This document shows, one piece after another, positions 37,416 through 47,151 of a DNA stretch of 58,363 nucleotides. Each line of letters opens with the position of its first letter. Positions within the stretch are counted from its first letter, which is position 1. The notes beneath the pieces are model-generated. The model worked only from the letters and a program-made list of their open reading frames with translations, was not told the DNA's origin and did not search any database. Source of the stretch: Gammaproteobacteria bacterium (GTDB lineage: Bacteria > Pseudomonadota > Gammaproteobacteria > Steroidobacterales > Steroidobacteraceae); assembly GCA_028293765.1 (NCBI GenBank), contig JAQGOG010000017.1, positions 1 to 58,363 of the forward strand, in the 5' to 3' direction. Made by a program: the position numbers and the translations under genes.

Positions 37416-39200
37416 TTAGTAAGTCCGCGCCTTGGGCGGAATCGTCTCGACGTCGCTCGTAAGCGTATTCAGATGAACGGGCCGGTAGTCGAAACGTGCA
37501 CGTCCCGGACCTTCCACCCACACTAATGTGTGCTTCATCCAGTTCTGGTCGTCGCGATTCGGGTGATCCTCGCGCGCCTGGGCGCCGCGGCTCTCGGTCC
37601 GGTTTTCCGCCGAATGGATCGTCGCGGTGGCCTGCAACAGCAGGTTCTCGAGCTCGAGCGTCTCGATCAGATCCGTGTTCCAGATCAACGAGCGGTCGGT
37701 CACGCGCACGTCGGCGAAGGACTCGAAGGTCCGCGCGAGTTTTACCATCCCCTCCCGCAGCGTTTCGCCGGTACGGAACACCGCCGCGTCCAGTTGCATC
37801 GTCTTTTGCATCTCCAGCCTGATGGCTGCGGTCGGACGCGAGCCCTCCGCATTTCGCAGCCGGTCGAGCCGTGACACTGCCAATTCGCCAGCGTCCTTCG
37901 CCAAGGGTTTGTGCCGCGTTTCGCGTTTTATGACCTGTGCGCAACGGCGCGCCGCCTCGCGGCCAAAGATCACGAGATCGAGCAACGAGTTCGAGCCGAG
38001 CCGATTGGCTCCGTGCACCGATACGCACGCCGCCTCGCCGACCGCCATGAGACCCGGAACCACGCTGTCAGGATCGCCAGCCTGCGGCTGCACGACCTCG
38101 CCATGATAGTTACAGGGGATGCCGCCCATGTTGTAGTGAACGGTCGGCTGCACCGGGATCGGTTCCTTCGTGACATCCACGCCCGCGAAGATACGCGCCG
38201 TCTCGGCAATGCCCGGAAGACGTTCGTGAATGACCTCGGGCCCGAGGTGCTCGAGATGGAGATGAATGTGGTCGTGCTCGTCCCCGACGCCGCGACCTTC
38301 ACGAATCTCCATGGTCATCGCGCGGCTCACGACATCGCGCGAGGCAAGATCCTTCGCGTTCGGCGCGTAACGCTCCATGAAGCGCTCGCCCTTCGCGTTC
38401 GTCAGATAACCGCCCTCGCCCCGGGCGCCTTCAGTGATCAGACAACCGGCGCCGTAAATTCCCGTCGGATGGAATTGCACGAACTCCATGTCCTGCAACG
38501 GAAGCCCGGCGCGCAACACCATTGCGTTGCCATCGCCGGTGCACGAGTGCGCGGAAGTGCAGGAGAAGTACGTGCGGCCATAGCCGCCGGTCGCCAGAAT
38601 CGTGGTGTGAGCGCGGAACCGGTGTAACTTGCCCTCGGTCATGTCGAGCGCCACGACACCGCGGCAGACCCCGTCTTCCATGATGAGATCGAGCGCGAAG
38701 TACTCGACGAAGAACGTCGCGGAGTGGCGGATCGACTGCTGATACAAGGTGTGGAGCATCGCGTGCCCGGTGCGATCGGCCGCCGCACAGGTTCGCTGAG
38801 CGGTGCCCTTCCCGAAATGCGTCGTCATACCACCGAAGGGTCGCTGGTAAATGCGGCCTTCCTCGGTGCGGGAGAACGGTACACCGTAGTGTTCGAGCTC
38901 GATGACAGCGGCCGGCGCCTCCTTGCACATGAGCTCGATGGCGTCCTGGTCCCCAAGCCAATCGGAGCCCTTGACGGTGTCATACATGTGCCAGCGCCAG
39001 TCGTCCTCGCCCATGTTGCCCAGCGCGGCGCTGATGCCACCCTGTGCAGCCACTGTATGACTGCGGGTCGGGAATAGCTTCGTAACACATGCCGTCGACA
39101 GACCGGCTTCGGCGAGCCCCAGTGTGGCACGCAAGCCGGCGCCGCCGGCACCGACGACTACAACGTCGTAGCTATGGTCGATGAATTCGTATGCGCTCAT
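37416..39200 (-). CDS. sdhA: Succinate dehydrogenase flavoprotein subunit
   Basis: Catalytic subunit that oxidises succinate to fumarate. The 594-residue protein has the dinucleotide-binding [13 protein letters not shown] (about 13-25), the covalent-FAD His in [10 protein letters not shown] (H48), the substrate-loop HPTGIYGAG block and the C-terminal [14 protein letters not shown]. The ATG at 39200 overlaps the sdhD stop (ATGA). An in-frame codon at 39215 would add only five residues. Confidence 0.97.
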   Translation of the reverse strand: MSAYEFIDHSYDVVVVGAGGAGLRATLGLAEAGLSTACVTKLFPTRSHTVAAQGGISAALGNMGEDDWRWHMYDTVKGSDWLGDQDAIELMCKEAPAAVIELEHYGVPFSRTEEGRIYQRPFGGMTTHFGKGTAQRTCAAADRTGHAMLHTLYQQSIRHSATFFVEYFALDLIMEDGVCRGVVALDMTEGKLHRFRAHTTILATGGYGRTYFSCTSAHSCTGDGNAMVLRAGLPLQDMEFVQFHPTGIYGAGCLITEGARGEGGYLTNAKGERFMERYAPNAKDLASRDVVSRAMTMEIREGRGVGDEHDHIHLHLEHLGPEVIHERLPGIAETARIFAGVDVTKEPIPVQPTVHYNMGGIPCNYHGEVVQPQAGDPDSVVPGLMAVGEAACVSVHGANRLGSNSLLDLVIFGREAARRCAQVIKRETRHKPLAKDAGELAVSRLDRLRNAEGSRPTAAIRLEMQKTMQLDAAVFRTGETLREGMVKLARTFESFADVRVTDRSLIWNTDLIETLELENLLLQATATIHSAENRTESRGAQAREDHPNRDDQNWMKHTLVWVEGPGRARFDYRPVHLNTLTSDVETIPPKARTY

Positions 39201-39583
39201 GCTGCGCCTCCGCACGCCACCTTCAGAACCGCGAAAACGCCCGCGGCTGCAACGAGCGCGTGGACGAACGTAAGGACGACGAGTGTCAGGGTCTTAGCTC
39301 CGGCACCATGGATGTAATCTTCCGCGACGACACGAACACCGAGCTGCGAATGCCACGTCGCTACCAGGACGAACAGGATGAGGAGCAGTGCAGTCCAGCT
39401 TTGGCCCATCCAGGCAACGACGGTCGCGTGATCCAACGAGGGAAGCGACAGCAGCGACACGACGAACCAGATCGAGAGCGGCACGAGCGCGATGGAGGTC
39501 AGGCGTTGCATCCACCAGTGATGCACGCCCTCTTTCGCCGAACCGGTTCCCAACGCTCGACCCAACGGGCTACGCAGACTCAT
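39197..39583 (-). CDS. sdhD: Succinate dehydrogenase membrane anchor SdhD
   Basis: Membrane-anchor subunit of 128 residues with three helices: [17 protein letters not shown] (about 29-46), [21 protein letters not shown] (about 62-82) and [22 protein letters not shown] (about 99-120). The [15 protein letters not shown] segment supplies the usual quinone- and haem-side residues. ATGA overlaps join it to sdhC before and sdhA after. A longer frame to 40015 is a shadow of sdhC. Confidence 0.9.
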   Translation of the reverse strand: MSLRSPLGRALGTGSAKEGVHHWWMQRLTSIALVPLSIWFVVSLLSLPSLDHATVVAWMGQSWTALLLILFVLVATWHSQLGVRVVAEDYIHGAGAKTLTLVVLTFVHALVAAAGVFAVLKVACGGAA

Positions 39584-39975
39584 GACCGGTGCGCTCCCGG
39601 GCAGAACGCCCAGTATACGAACAGCAGCATCAGCACGAGACTCACCACGCCGACGATCCAGGCGCTGCGCTTCGCCTGCTGACGCTCGAGGCCGCGGCCC
39701 GTATCCCAGATGAGATGGCGAATCCCCGCCACGAGGTGGTAGGAAAAAGCGAGCAGCAACCCCATATAGACGAGCTTGAAGATTCCGAGTGAAAGGACAG
39801 CGCTCGCCCGCGCGTATGCATGCGATCCGCCCGCGACCGCCATGAGCCAGTACACGAACACCAGGAGTCCGATCGAGAGGAGCACTCCGGTGGCACGGTT
39901 CAGGAAAGAGGTGAACAGCGTGTACCGATACATCTGGTACACGGACAAATGGGGTGACAGAGGTCGTTGAGGCAT
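39580..39975 (-). CDS. sdhC: Succinate dehydrogenase cytochrome b556 subunit SdhC
   Basis: Haem-b-bearing anchor subunit of 131 residues. It opens with RPLSPHLSVYQMYRYT, the family signature, and has three helices. The central HLVAGIRHLIWDTGRGLE supplies the conserved haem-ligand His and quinone-site Arg/Asp region. First of the four structural genes; the DUF1674 gene precedes it by 73 nt. Confidence 0.95.
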   Translation of the reverse strand: MPQRPLSPHLSVYQMYRYTLFTSFLNRATGVLLSIGLLVFVYWLMAVAGGSHAYARASAVLSLGIFKLVYMGLLLAFSYHLVAGIRHLIWDTGRGLERQQAKRSAWIVGVVSLVLMLLFVYWAFCPGAHRS

Positions 39976-40048
39976 AGTGGCTTGGTTTCGAAGCGCCCGG
40001 TGGCGGCGCTGCCAAAGTGGCGGCAGGCCGGACGCGGTTGCGGTTAGC

Positions 40049-40228
40049 TTAGAAATCGATGCAGCGGCCCTTCTTTTCCCAGTCGCCGAAACGTGTAGGC
40101 TCGGGACCGGAGGGACCCCCGATCTCGCGCGGTCGCGGGACCGGAGAAGCGGTCGGAGAGGAAGCCAGGTGAGCGACAGGAGGAACGGGGTGCGGCGGTT
40201 CGGCGTTCTTGTCAGCGCATTTCGGCAT
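40049..40228 (-). CDS. DUF1674/SDHAF4-family protein
   Basis: A 59-residue protein whose C-terminal half, EIGGPSGPEPTRFGDWEKKG, followed by RCIDF, is the complete DUF1674 signature. In mitochondria the family member SDHAF4 (Sdh8) chaperones flavinated SdhA before it joins SdhB. The N-terminal half is Pro/Ala-rich linker. I prefer the ATG at 40228 since the upstream frame to 40285 has no family counterpart. It sits directly upstream of sdhC, so a role in complex II assembly is likely. Confidence 0.85.
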   Translation of the reverse strand: MPKCADKNAEPPHPVPPVAHLASSPTASPVPRPREIGGPSGPEPTRFGDWEKKGRCIDF

Positions 40229-40326
40229 AGCGTGAGTGTGCCAGAATCCGGCTGCCGCGACCACCGGAAACCTCTGGAAAAACAACGCCTAAGTTCATGA
40301 ATTTAGCGTCATCGGGACGAGAGCGC

Positions 40327-41529
40327 ATGCGAAAAGAGTGGAATCTGAGCGAGCTCGGCGATCTCGGCGTCCTGCGGGTGCGCGGGGCCGATGCGGTGGG
40401 CTTTTTGCAGGGACAGGTGTCCAATGATGTGGCGCGGCTGACGCCGCAGCAGTCGCTGCTGGCCGGGTATCACAATCCGCAGGGCCGCGCGATCGCGTTG
40501 CTGCGGCTCGTGCAGCTCGAGCAGGATGACCTGCTGGCGATTTTGCCGCGCGAGCTCGCGGCCACCGTGGCGAGCCGGCTGTCGAAATTCGTGCTGCGTG
40601 CGAAGGTGAAAGTCGCCGATGAGTCGGCGAGCTGGCGCGTGACAGGCTTGGCTGCGCCGCCACAAGACATGTCGGTCCCGAAGAGTTCGGACGCCGACGC
40701 AGCGAATCGGGGTGCATCGGTCGCGACAGGTTCGGGCGCAGCTGATCCGGGCCTGGGCACGTCGACGGCCCAGGACTCGAGCGAAATGAGTTGGGCCGCC
40801 GCGCAGTTCGAGCGCGCGAGCGCGCTGGTTTCGCTTCCAGCCGGTGCGAAAGCGGCTACTCCCGCCTCGATGGCTTCGGATCCGGGTGTATCCGCTGCTC
40901 AGCTCGATATCGCCGACGCGACGATTTCGCTTCCTGATGCATCGGCCCTCATCCTGCCCGATGTCGTCGGCGCGCAATCACGCGTCGACGATTCCGTCGT
41001 CGTGCGAGTGGGAGCCGCCCCGCCCCGCTGGTTGATGATCTCGCCGGCGCAGCAGACATCACCTCTAGCAGGGGTGGCGCGCGCCGATCGCGATGCGTGG
41101 CGGCGCCTCGATATTGCCGCTGGACAACCGCAGATATACGCCGCGACGTCGGAGGAGTTCGTCGCACAGATGTTGAATCTCGATGCGCTCGACGCCATCG
41201 CTTTCGACAAAGGGTGCTACACGGGACAGGAGGTCATCGCGCGAGCTCACTATCGTGGCCGCGTAAAGCGCCGTCTACAGCGCTTCGTGTCCCGCGGAGC
41301 GTTACGACTCGCCCCCGGCGACTCGAGTCAGCTCGCGGACGGTCGCGCGTTCAAAGTCGTGGAAGCCGTGCAGCTGGCAGACGGCCGCTGCGAATTTCTT
41401 GCCGTCGCACCACTGGCTTGGGGGAATCAAGAGCCGCCAACTGTGCCGGCGGCGCCAAGCGCAACGCCGCCGCAGAGCACGCCTGTCGAGGCGGAGCAGC
41501 TCGCACTGCCTTACACGTTGCCCGACTGA
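40327..41529 (+). CDS. ygfZ: Folate-binding iron-sulfur cluster repair protein YgfZ with a long insertion
   Basis: Tetrahydrofolate-dependent protein related to the T-protein of glycine cleavage, involved in maturation or repair of some iron-sulfur enzymes. N-terminal LGVLRVRGADAVGFLQGQVSND and the hallmark KGCYTGQE (295-302, C297) are present. The 400 residues exceed the usual 325-345. A low-complexity Ala/Ser/Asp-rich segment at about 110-225 separates the two conserved halves, and a Pro-rich tail follows. The ATG at 40297 would add 10 residues; neither start has a strong SD. It is divergent from the sdh operon, whose iron-sulfur clusters could be clients. Confidence 0.9.
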   Translation: MRKEWNLSELGDLGVLRVRGADAVGFLQGQVSNDVARLTPQQSLLAGYHNPQGRAIALLRLVQLEQDDLLAILPRELAATVASRLSKFVLRAKVKVADESASWRVTGLAAPPQDMSVPKSSDADAANRGASVATGSGAADPGLGTSTAQDSSEMSWAAAQFERASALVSLPAGAKAATPASMASDPGVSAAQLDIADATISLPDASALILPDVVGAQSRVDDSVVVRVGAAPPRWLMISPAQQTSPLAGVARADRDAWRRLDIAAGQPQIYAATSEEFVAQMLNLDALDAIAFDKGCYTGQEVIARAHYRGRVKRRLQRFVSRGALRLAPGDSSQLADGRAFKVVEAVQLADGRCEFLAVAPLAWGNQEPPTVPAAPSATPPQSTPVEAEQLALPYTLPD

Positions 41530-41564
41530 GGCTGCTGAGACACGCGACTAGCGCGGTTTTGCGG

Positions 41565-42500
41565 TCACAGATCGACGAGCTCGACTTCTTCTGGAGAGAT
41601 GGGACGCTCCAGGAAGCGACTACCGATGCGGGCGAACCGCTCGACGGCGTCGGTCGCCAGGAAGCGTGTTTTCCCCTCTCCCGCTGTGCGCGTGAGGCCG
41701 GCGCGTTCGAGGGTTTCGCGGACGCTGCTGGCCGTCGTGGCTGCGGAGTCAACGATGTTTACGTCCGGTCCGACGGCAGCGCGAATTGAGCCGGCGAGCA
41801 TTGGGAAGTGAGTGCAGCCCAACACCAACGTGTCGGGACGCGCCAATGTATCCGGGCGCGTCAGCTTATTTACATGAGACGGCGCCTTCGAACTCGAGAA
41901 CGAGCCGTGGAGTGATGCCGCGTCGTGAGCGCTGCCAAGGCCATCATCGAGTCGGCGCGTATGAAACAGGTATCCGAGGTAGTGGCGAGCGACGCTATCG
42001 GCGATCGAACCTTCGCATAAGCCCTCCTCCGCGAGCGCCACGAATAGCTGCGCGGGATGCGCAGTGACACGCGCATCCCTTCTGAGCCGAAGGATGGCTT
42101 CCTGGTATGCCCCTCCGCGGACCGTGCCTTCGGTGGCGACAACAGCGATGTAGCCCGAGCGGGACGCGGCGCAGGCGGCTTCGGCACCGGGCTCGATGAC
42201 TCCGATGATGGGCACCCCTTCAATCCGCTCGCGGATTGCGGGCAGGCCGACTGACGACGCGGTATTGCACGCGATCACCAGGCACTTTACGCCGTACTCA
42301 GAGAGAGCCTCCGCAGCCTGCAGCGCGTAGCGTGCAACCGTCTCGGGGCTCTTCGTTCCGTAAGGCAGGCGCGCGGTGTCGCCGAGATACACGAAGTGTT
42401 CGTGCGGTAACTCGGCGGCAAGCGCCCTCAGAACCGTCAACCCACCTACACCGGAATCGAATACCCCGATAGGGCTAGCGCGCCCCGGCGAGTCTCTCAA
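41565..42500 (-). CDS. murI: Glutamate racemase with a short insertion
   Basis: Converts L- to D-glutamate for peptidoglycan. The 311-residue protein has [14 protein letters not shown] with D15, catalytic C78 in IACNTAS and C229 in LGCTHFP. A family-foreign stretch of about 40 residues (180-220), including the internal repeat [11 protein letters not shown], precedes the second catalytic Cys. The start is TTG at 42500, well supported by GGAGGT 4 nt upstream. It overlaps the lysS stop as TTGA. Confidence 0.93.
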   Translation of the reverse strand: MRDSPGRASPIGVFDSGVGGLTVLRALAAELPHEHFVYLGDTARLPYGTKSPETVARYALQAAEALSEYGVKCLVIACNTASSVGLPAIRERIEGVPIIGVIEPGAEAACAASRSGYIAVVATEGTVRGGAYQEAILRLRRDARVTAHPAQLFVALAEEGLCEGSIADSVARHYLGYLFHTRRLDDGLGSAHDAASLHGSFSSSKAPSHVNKLTRPDTLARPDTLVLGCTHFPMLAGSIRAAVGPDVNIVDSAATTASSVRETLERAGLTRTAGEGKTRFLATDAVERFARIGSRFLERPISPEEVELVDL

Positions 42501-44116
42501 TCGACCTCCGGCCGAAGGTGCGGGAACAGGATCACGTCGCGGATCGACGCCGAATCGGTGAAGAACATGACGAGCCTGTCGATGCCCACCCCGAGCCCCG
42601 CCGTGGGCGGCATGCCGTATTCCAGCGCGCGCACATAGTCGGCGTCGTAGAACATGGCCTCTTCATCGCCCTTGTCCTTGCGCGCCACCTGAGCCCTGAA
42701 GCGCGCCGCCTGGTCTTCCGCGTCGTTGAGCTCCGAGAAGCCGTTGGCGATCTCGCGTCCCGCGATGAAGAACTCGAAGCGATCGGTGAGAAACGGATCC
42801 GCGTCGTTCGCGCGGGACAGGGGCGACACTTCGGCCGGATAGGCGTACACGAAGGTCGGGTCCAGCAACGTGTGCTCGCCGGTCTTCTCGAAGATTTCGA
42901 TCTGCAGCTTGCCCGGCCCGTCGTGCGCGTTCACTGCGATACCCAGCTTCTCGCACACCTTCCGCAGGTACGTGATGTCGCGTAGCGAGAGCGGATCGAT
43001 GCCGGGGTTGTTTTCGATGATCGACTGCTCGATCGTCACCCGGCGGAACGGCTTGCCGAGATCGTAAGCGCGACCCTGGTACTGGAGTTGCGCCGACCCG
43101 TTGATGGCATCCGCGAGCCCGCGCATCGCTTTCTCGATCCAGTCCATGATGTCGCGATAGTCGGCGTACGCGAGGTACAGCTCGAGCATCGTGAATTCCG
43201 GATTGTGCTGGGTCGAAAGGCCCTCGTTGCGGAAGTTGCGATTGATCTCGTACACGCGCTCGAAGCCGCCCACCACCAGCCGCTTCAGATACAGCTCCGG
43301 GGCGATGCGCAGGTACATGTCGAGACCGAGCGCATTGTGATGCGTGACGAAGGGCTTGGCGGCCGCGCCGCCCGGAATCGGCTGCATCATCGGCGTCTCG
43401 ACTTCGAGGAAGTCGAGCGCATCGAGGAAGTCGCGCAGATAGCGAATGATCCGCGTGCGCGTGCGAAAGACGTTGCGGCTCGTCTCGTTGACGATCAGGT
43501 CGACGTAGCGCTGCCGATAGCGCGTCTCGGTGTCGGCGAGACCGTGCCACTTGTCAGGCAGCGGTCGCAGCGATTTCACCAGAAGGCGGAGACTGTCCAC
43601 ACGCACCGACAGCTCGTTGGTCTTCGTCCGGAAAAGGACGCCGCTGGCACCGACGATGTCGCCGACATCCCAGCCTTTGAACGCATCGTACGCGGAACCT
43701 AATGCCTCCTGCTGCAGGAAGAGCTGGATTTGTCCCGTGCGGTCGGCGATCTTCGCGAAACTGGCTTTGCCCATCACGCGCTTGAACAGCATGCGGCCGC
43801 CGACCTGCACCCGCGCCGGATTGGCCTCCAGCCACTCGCTGGTGCGTTCACCGAATGCGTCGTGCAACTGCGCTGCGAGCGCGTTGCGGCGGAAATCGTT
43901 GGGAAACGGTGAAACGGCGCCGGCGGCCGCCGGTGTCGGCTGCGCAGCACCCGGGAGCACCGCATCAGATCGGCCCGTGGTCGATTCGGCAGCAGCCCTC
44001 GAGGCCGCTACGGCGTCCGCACGGAGTTGCGCGAGCTTGGCGCGCCGCTCTGCGATGAGTTTGTTTTCATCGGCGGCCTCTTTCGGGCCACCGCCGCTGT
44101 CTTTCGCTTCTGTCAC
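42497..44116 (-). CDS. lysS: Lysyl-tRNA synthetase, class II
   Basis: Charges tRNA-Lys. The 539-residue protein has an N-terminal anticodon-binding OB fold ([21 protein letters not shown]), class II motif 1 ([16 protein letters not shown]), motif 2 ([11 protein letters not shown]) and motif 3 ([12 protein letters not shown]). An Ala-rich extension of about 55 residues precedes the OB fold. GTG start at 44116 directly abuts the prfB TAG, with GGGAG just upstream. prfB-lysS is a conserved pair. Confidence 0.97.
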   Translation of the reverse strand: MTEAKDSGGGPKEAADENKLIAERRAKLAQLRADAVAASRAAAESTTGRSDAVLPGAAQPTPAAAGAVSPFPNDFRRNALAAQLHDAFGERTSEWLEANPARVQVGGRMLFKRVMGKASFAKIADRTGQIQLFLQQEALGSAYDAFKGWDVGDIVGASGVLFRTKTNELSVRVDSLRLLVKSLRPLPDKWHGLADTETRYRQRYVDLIVNETSRNVFRTRTRIIRYLRDFLDALDFLEVETPMMQPIPGGAAAKPFVTHHNALGLDMYLRIAPELYLKRLVVGGFERVYEINRNFRNEGLSTQHNPEFTMLELYLAYADYRDIMDWIEKAMRGLADAINGSAQLQYQGRAYDLGKPFRRVTIEQSIIENNPGIDPLSLRDITYLRKVCEKLGIAVNAHDGPGKLQIEIFEKTGEHTLLDPTFVYAYPAEVSPLSRANDADPFLTDRFEFFIAGREIANGFSELNDAEDQAARFRAQVARKDKGDEEAMFYDADYVRALEYGMPPTAGLGVGIDRLVMFFTDSASIRDVILFPHLRPEVD

Positions 44117-45212
44117 CTAAACTCCCGCCTTGAGGGACGCTTCCAGGAATTGATCGAGATCGCCATCCAGCACCGCGTTGGTGTTGCCTACCTCGACGCC
44201 GGTGCGCAGATCCTTGATGCGCGACTGGTCGAGCACGTAGGAGCGGATCTGGTTGCCCCAGCTCACGTCCGATTTCGAGTCTTCCAGCACCTGCGCCGCG
44301 GCATTGCGCTTGTTGACCTCGAGCTCGTAGAGCTTCGCCTTCAACATCTTCATGGCCGTCGAGCGATTCTTGTGCTGGCTGCGCTCGTTCTGGCACGCCG
44401 CTACGATGCCGCTCGGGACGTGCGTGATGCGCACTGCCGACTCGGTCTTGTTCACGTGCTGGCCGCCGGCTCCCGAGGAGCGATAGACATCGGTCCTGAG
44501 GTCCGCCGGATTGATCTCGATGTCGATGTCGTCGTCCACTTCAGGAGAAAGGAACACGGACGCGAACGACGTGTGGCGTCGGTTACCGGAGTCGAACGGA
44601 GATTTGCGCACGAGCCGATGCACACCGGTTTCGGTGCGCAGCCAGCCATAGGCGTAGTCCCCCTTCACTTCCACGGTCGCGCTCTTTATGCCGGCGACTT
44701 CGCCGGGCTGCGAATCGATCACTTCCGCGCTGAAGCCGCGAGCCGCGGCCCAGCGCAGGTACATGCGCAATAACATCTGCGCCCAATCCTGTGCCTCGGT
44801 GCCGCCGGCCCCAGCCTGGATGTCGAGGAATGTATTGTGCGAATCCATCTTGCCGCTGAACATGCGCTTCAGCTCGAGGCGACGCACTTCGCCTTCGAGT
44901 CGCTGCGCATCCCTGTCGATGTCGCGCGCGGCGGCCTCGTCACCTTCGCCTTCCGCGAGCTCGAGCAGCTCCGCGGCGTCGGCTATGCCTTTGGTGGTAC
45001 GGTCGATCTCGCCGGTGTCGGCGGTCAGCCGGGCCCGTTCGCGCCCCAGCTCCTGGGCGCGCTCCGGCTTCGTCCATACGGCGGGGTCTTCGAGCTCACG
45101 TCCCACCTCTTCGAGGCGCTCCATCTTGAGATCGTACTCAAAGAAACCCCCGTAAGGAGTCGATGCGCTCCCCGAGATCTTTGAGCTGGCGTTTGAGCTG
45201 ATTGACTTCCAT
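44117..45212 (-). CDS. prfB: Peptide chain release factor 2, with programmed +1 frameshift
   Basis: Recognises UGA and UAA stop codons. Frame 0 begins at the ATG at 45212 ([19 protein letters not shown] in outline) and meets an in-frame TGA after 24 codons, at 45140-45138. The site reads GGGGGTTTCTTTGAG, matching the classic slip site: an internal Shine-Dalgarno-like G-run followed by CTT TGA. Shifting +1 at CTT continues as [11 protein letters not shown] to 44117. The full protein is 364 residues, with SPF at 204-206 and GGQ at 249-251, one residue off the E. coli numbering. RF2 shortage favours the shift, giving autoregulation. Confidence 0.95.
45138..45153 (-). promoter_or_regulatory. Programmed +1 frameshift site of prfB
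   Basis: The minus-strand word CGGGGGTTTCTTTGA holds the internal SD-like G-run, the slippery CTT codon and the TGA stop at 45140-45138. It differs from the E. coli AGGGGGTATCTTTGAC mainly in TTT for TAT and in the base after TGA (G instead of C). Confidence 0.93.
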
Positions 45213-45285
45213 CGTAATGCCGTAGGGTCTGAAATTCGCGTGGGTTGAAACTCATGCTAGCACCCCACACGAAATTGAGCGATAA

Positions 45286-45304
45286 GGCCCGCCTCGGCGG
45301 GGCC
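45286..45304 (-). terminator. Hairpin terminator after recJ
   Basis: GGCCCGCC and GGCGGGGCC form a GC-rich stem with a two-base centre in the 172-bp gap between the recJ stop (45385) and the prfB start. On the minus strand it is followed by TTATC, a weak U-stretch. It probably separates the recJ and prfB-lysS-murI transcripts. Confidence 0.5.
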
Positions 45305-45384
45305 CTGTTCGACCCGCTCGGCACGGGATACCCACCGGCGCCATCACGCTCGGCGCGTGGCCCGGAGAGCACCGCTCTCGAAGT

Positions 45385-47151
45385 TCAGTTTCCCGAAAAC
45401 AGGTCGACGACTGGCGTCGCGATTGCCACCGGCAGCACGTGATCGACGAGCAACTGAAGGCGACGCTCGCCCTGGTATTCGTTCACATCGAGGCGATACA
45501 CGAGCTGTACGGACCCTGCGGGGAGCACGAAGGCAGCGCGCTCCTCGATGTGATTGAACGCGATCGCATCGAACGAACGGCCTGTGCGTGGCACTTCGAC
45601 CCACATTTTCAAATGACGGTCACCGACGACGCGCGAGCTCCTGATGGTGAAAATGCCATCGAAGGACGGCTCCGGGAATGACTGACCCCACGGGCCGCCG
45701 GCGCGCAGCGCCTGTGCCGTCTCCAGCGCGATCTCCTGTACCGACAGCTCACCATCCGTTTCGACGGCGTCCGAGGCCGCGCCACGAGCGGCCCAGCGTC
45801 CTACCTCAGCGTCGAATGCCTTTGCGAAGCGATCCAGGCTGGACCGTTCCAGCGTAAGCCCCGCCGCCATGGCGTGACCACCAAATCTGCTGATGAGATC
45901 GGGCTCACGCACAGCAATGGCATCGAGCACGTCGCGGATGTGAATTCCCGGCACCGAGCGTGCAGAGCCACGGAGTGTTTCATCCTCCGCCAAGGCGAAC
46001 GCGATCACCGGACGCCGCACACGATCTTTCACGCGACTCGCAACGAGACCGACAACACCCTGGTGCCATGTCTCGTCGTACAGACACACCCCGCTGCGGT
46101 GAACGAAGCGCGGGCCGGTCTCACGCAGCCGACTGACCGCCGCCAGAGCTTCGATCTGCATGCGAGCTTCAGTCGCACGCCTCTCCTGGTTGAGCTCGTC
46201 GAGACGCGCGGCCAACTCCTGTGCCGTTGTCGGGTCATCGGCGAGCAGGCATTGGATTCCAATCGTCATGTCGTCCATGCGACCCGCAGCATTGAGCCGA
46301 GGCGCGACGGCGAAGCCCAGATCGGCCGCGGTGAGATCGTTGGCCCGTCGTCCCGCGAGCTCGAGCAGTGCTCGGATGCCGGCCACGCAACGACCCGCGC
46401 GAATGCGCCTCAACCCCTGCGCCACGAGCACGCGATTGTTGGGGTCCAATGGGACGACGTCCGCCACCGTGCCAAGAGCCACGAGATCAAGGAATTCGGT
46501 TACGTTCGGTGCCCCGGCGGGAGTGAGCTTCTCTGCGTCGAGACGGCGCCTGACGGCGGCCAGAACGTAGAACGCAACGCCTACACCGGCGAGGGAGCGG
46601 CTTCCAAAAGTGCTGCCAGCGAGATTCGGATTGACGATGACGTTGGCTTCGGGGAGCTGCGCGCCGGCAAGGTGGTGGTCCGTGATGAGTACGTCGATGC
46701 CCTGCGAGCGGGCATGCGTAACACCTGCGGTGCTGGAGATGCCGTTGTCCACCGTTACGATGAGCGTCGGCGAGCGGGTCGCGGCAAGCGCCACGATCTC
46801 CGGCGTCAGTCCGTAACCGAACTTGAACCGATTCGGGACTAGGAAATCCACCGACGCGAATCCCCAGCCCGTCAGCGCCCTCACCATCAGCGCGGTGCTC
46901 GTAGCTCCATCCGCATCGAAGTCGCCAACGACGAGAACACGACCGGTGCGGTGCCGCAACAGCAGATCTACAGCCGCGGGCACACCTTCGAGGGTGCCTA
47001 CCGGCAGCAGACGCTCGAGCGACATATCCAGGTCCGCGGCAGTACGAATGCCGCGGGTGACATAGATCCGCTGCAGGACGGGATGCAAATCACTGCTCAG
47101 GCCCGCGCACTCTTGCGGCCGGAACTCACGGCGCACGACTCGCAGATTCAA
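45385..47151 (-). CDS. recJ: Single-stranded-DNA-specific exonuclease RecJ
   Basis: 5'-3' ssDNA exonuclease of the RecF and mismatch-repair pathways. The 588-residue protein has DHH-family motifs VVGDFDADGATST, VTVDNGISS, ITDHHLAG and GTVADVVPL, and the DHHA1-type RFGGHAMAAG. Length is near the E. coli 577. The TTG start at 47151 overlaps the upstream gene's stop (TTGA) and has GAGGGA 6 nt before it. Confidence 0.95.
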   Translation of the reverse strand: MNLRVVRREFRPQECAGLSSDLHPVLQRIYVTRGIRTAADLDMSLERLLPVGTLEGVPAAVDLLLRHRTGRVLVVGDFDADGATSTALMVRALTGWGFASVDFLVPNRFKFGYGLTPEIVALAATRSPTLIVTVDNGISSTAGVTHARSQGIDVLITDHHLAGAQLPEANVIVNPNLAGSTFGSRSLAGVGVAFYVLAAVRRRLDAEKLTPAGAPNVTEFLDLVALGTVADVVPLDPNNRVLVAQGLRRIRAGRCVAGIRALLELAGRRANDLTAADLGFAVAPRLNAAGRMDDMTIGIQCLLADDPTTAQELAARLDELNQERRATEARMQIEALAAVSRLRETGPRFVHRSGVCLYDETWHQGVVGLVASRVKDRVRRPVIAFALAEDETLRGSARSVPGIHIRDVLDAIAVREPDLISRFGGHAMAAGLTLERSSLDRFAKAFDAEVGRWAARGAASDAVETDGELSVQEIALETAQALRAGGPWGQSFPEPSFDGIFTIRSSRVVGDRHLKMWVEVPRTGRSFDAIAFNHIEERAAFVLPAGSVQLVYRLDVNEYQGERRLQLLVDHVLPVAIATPVVDLFSGN

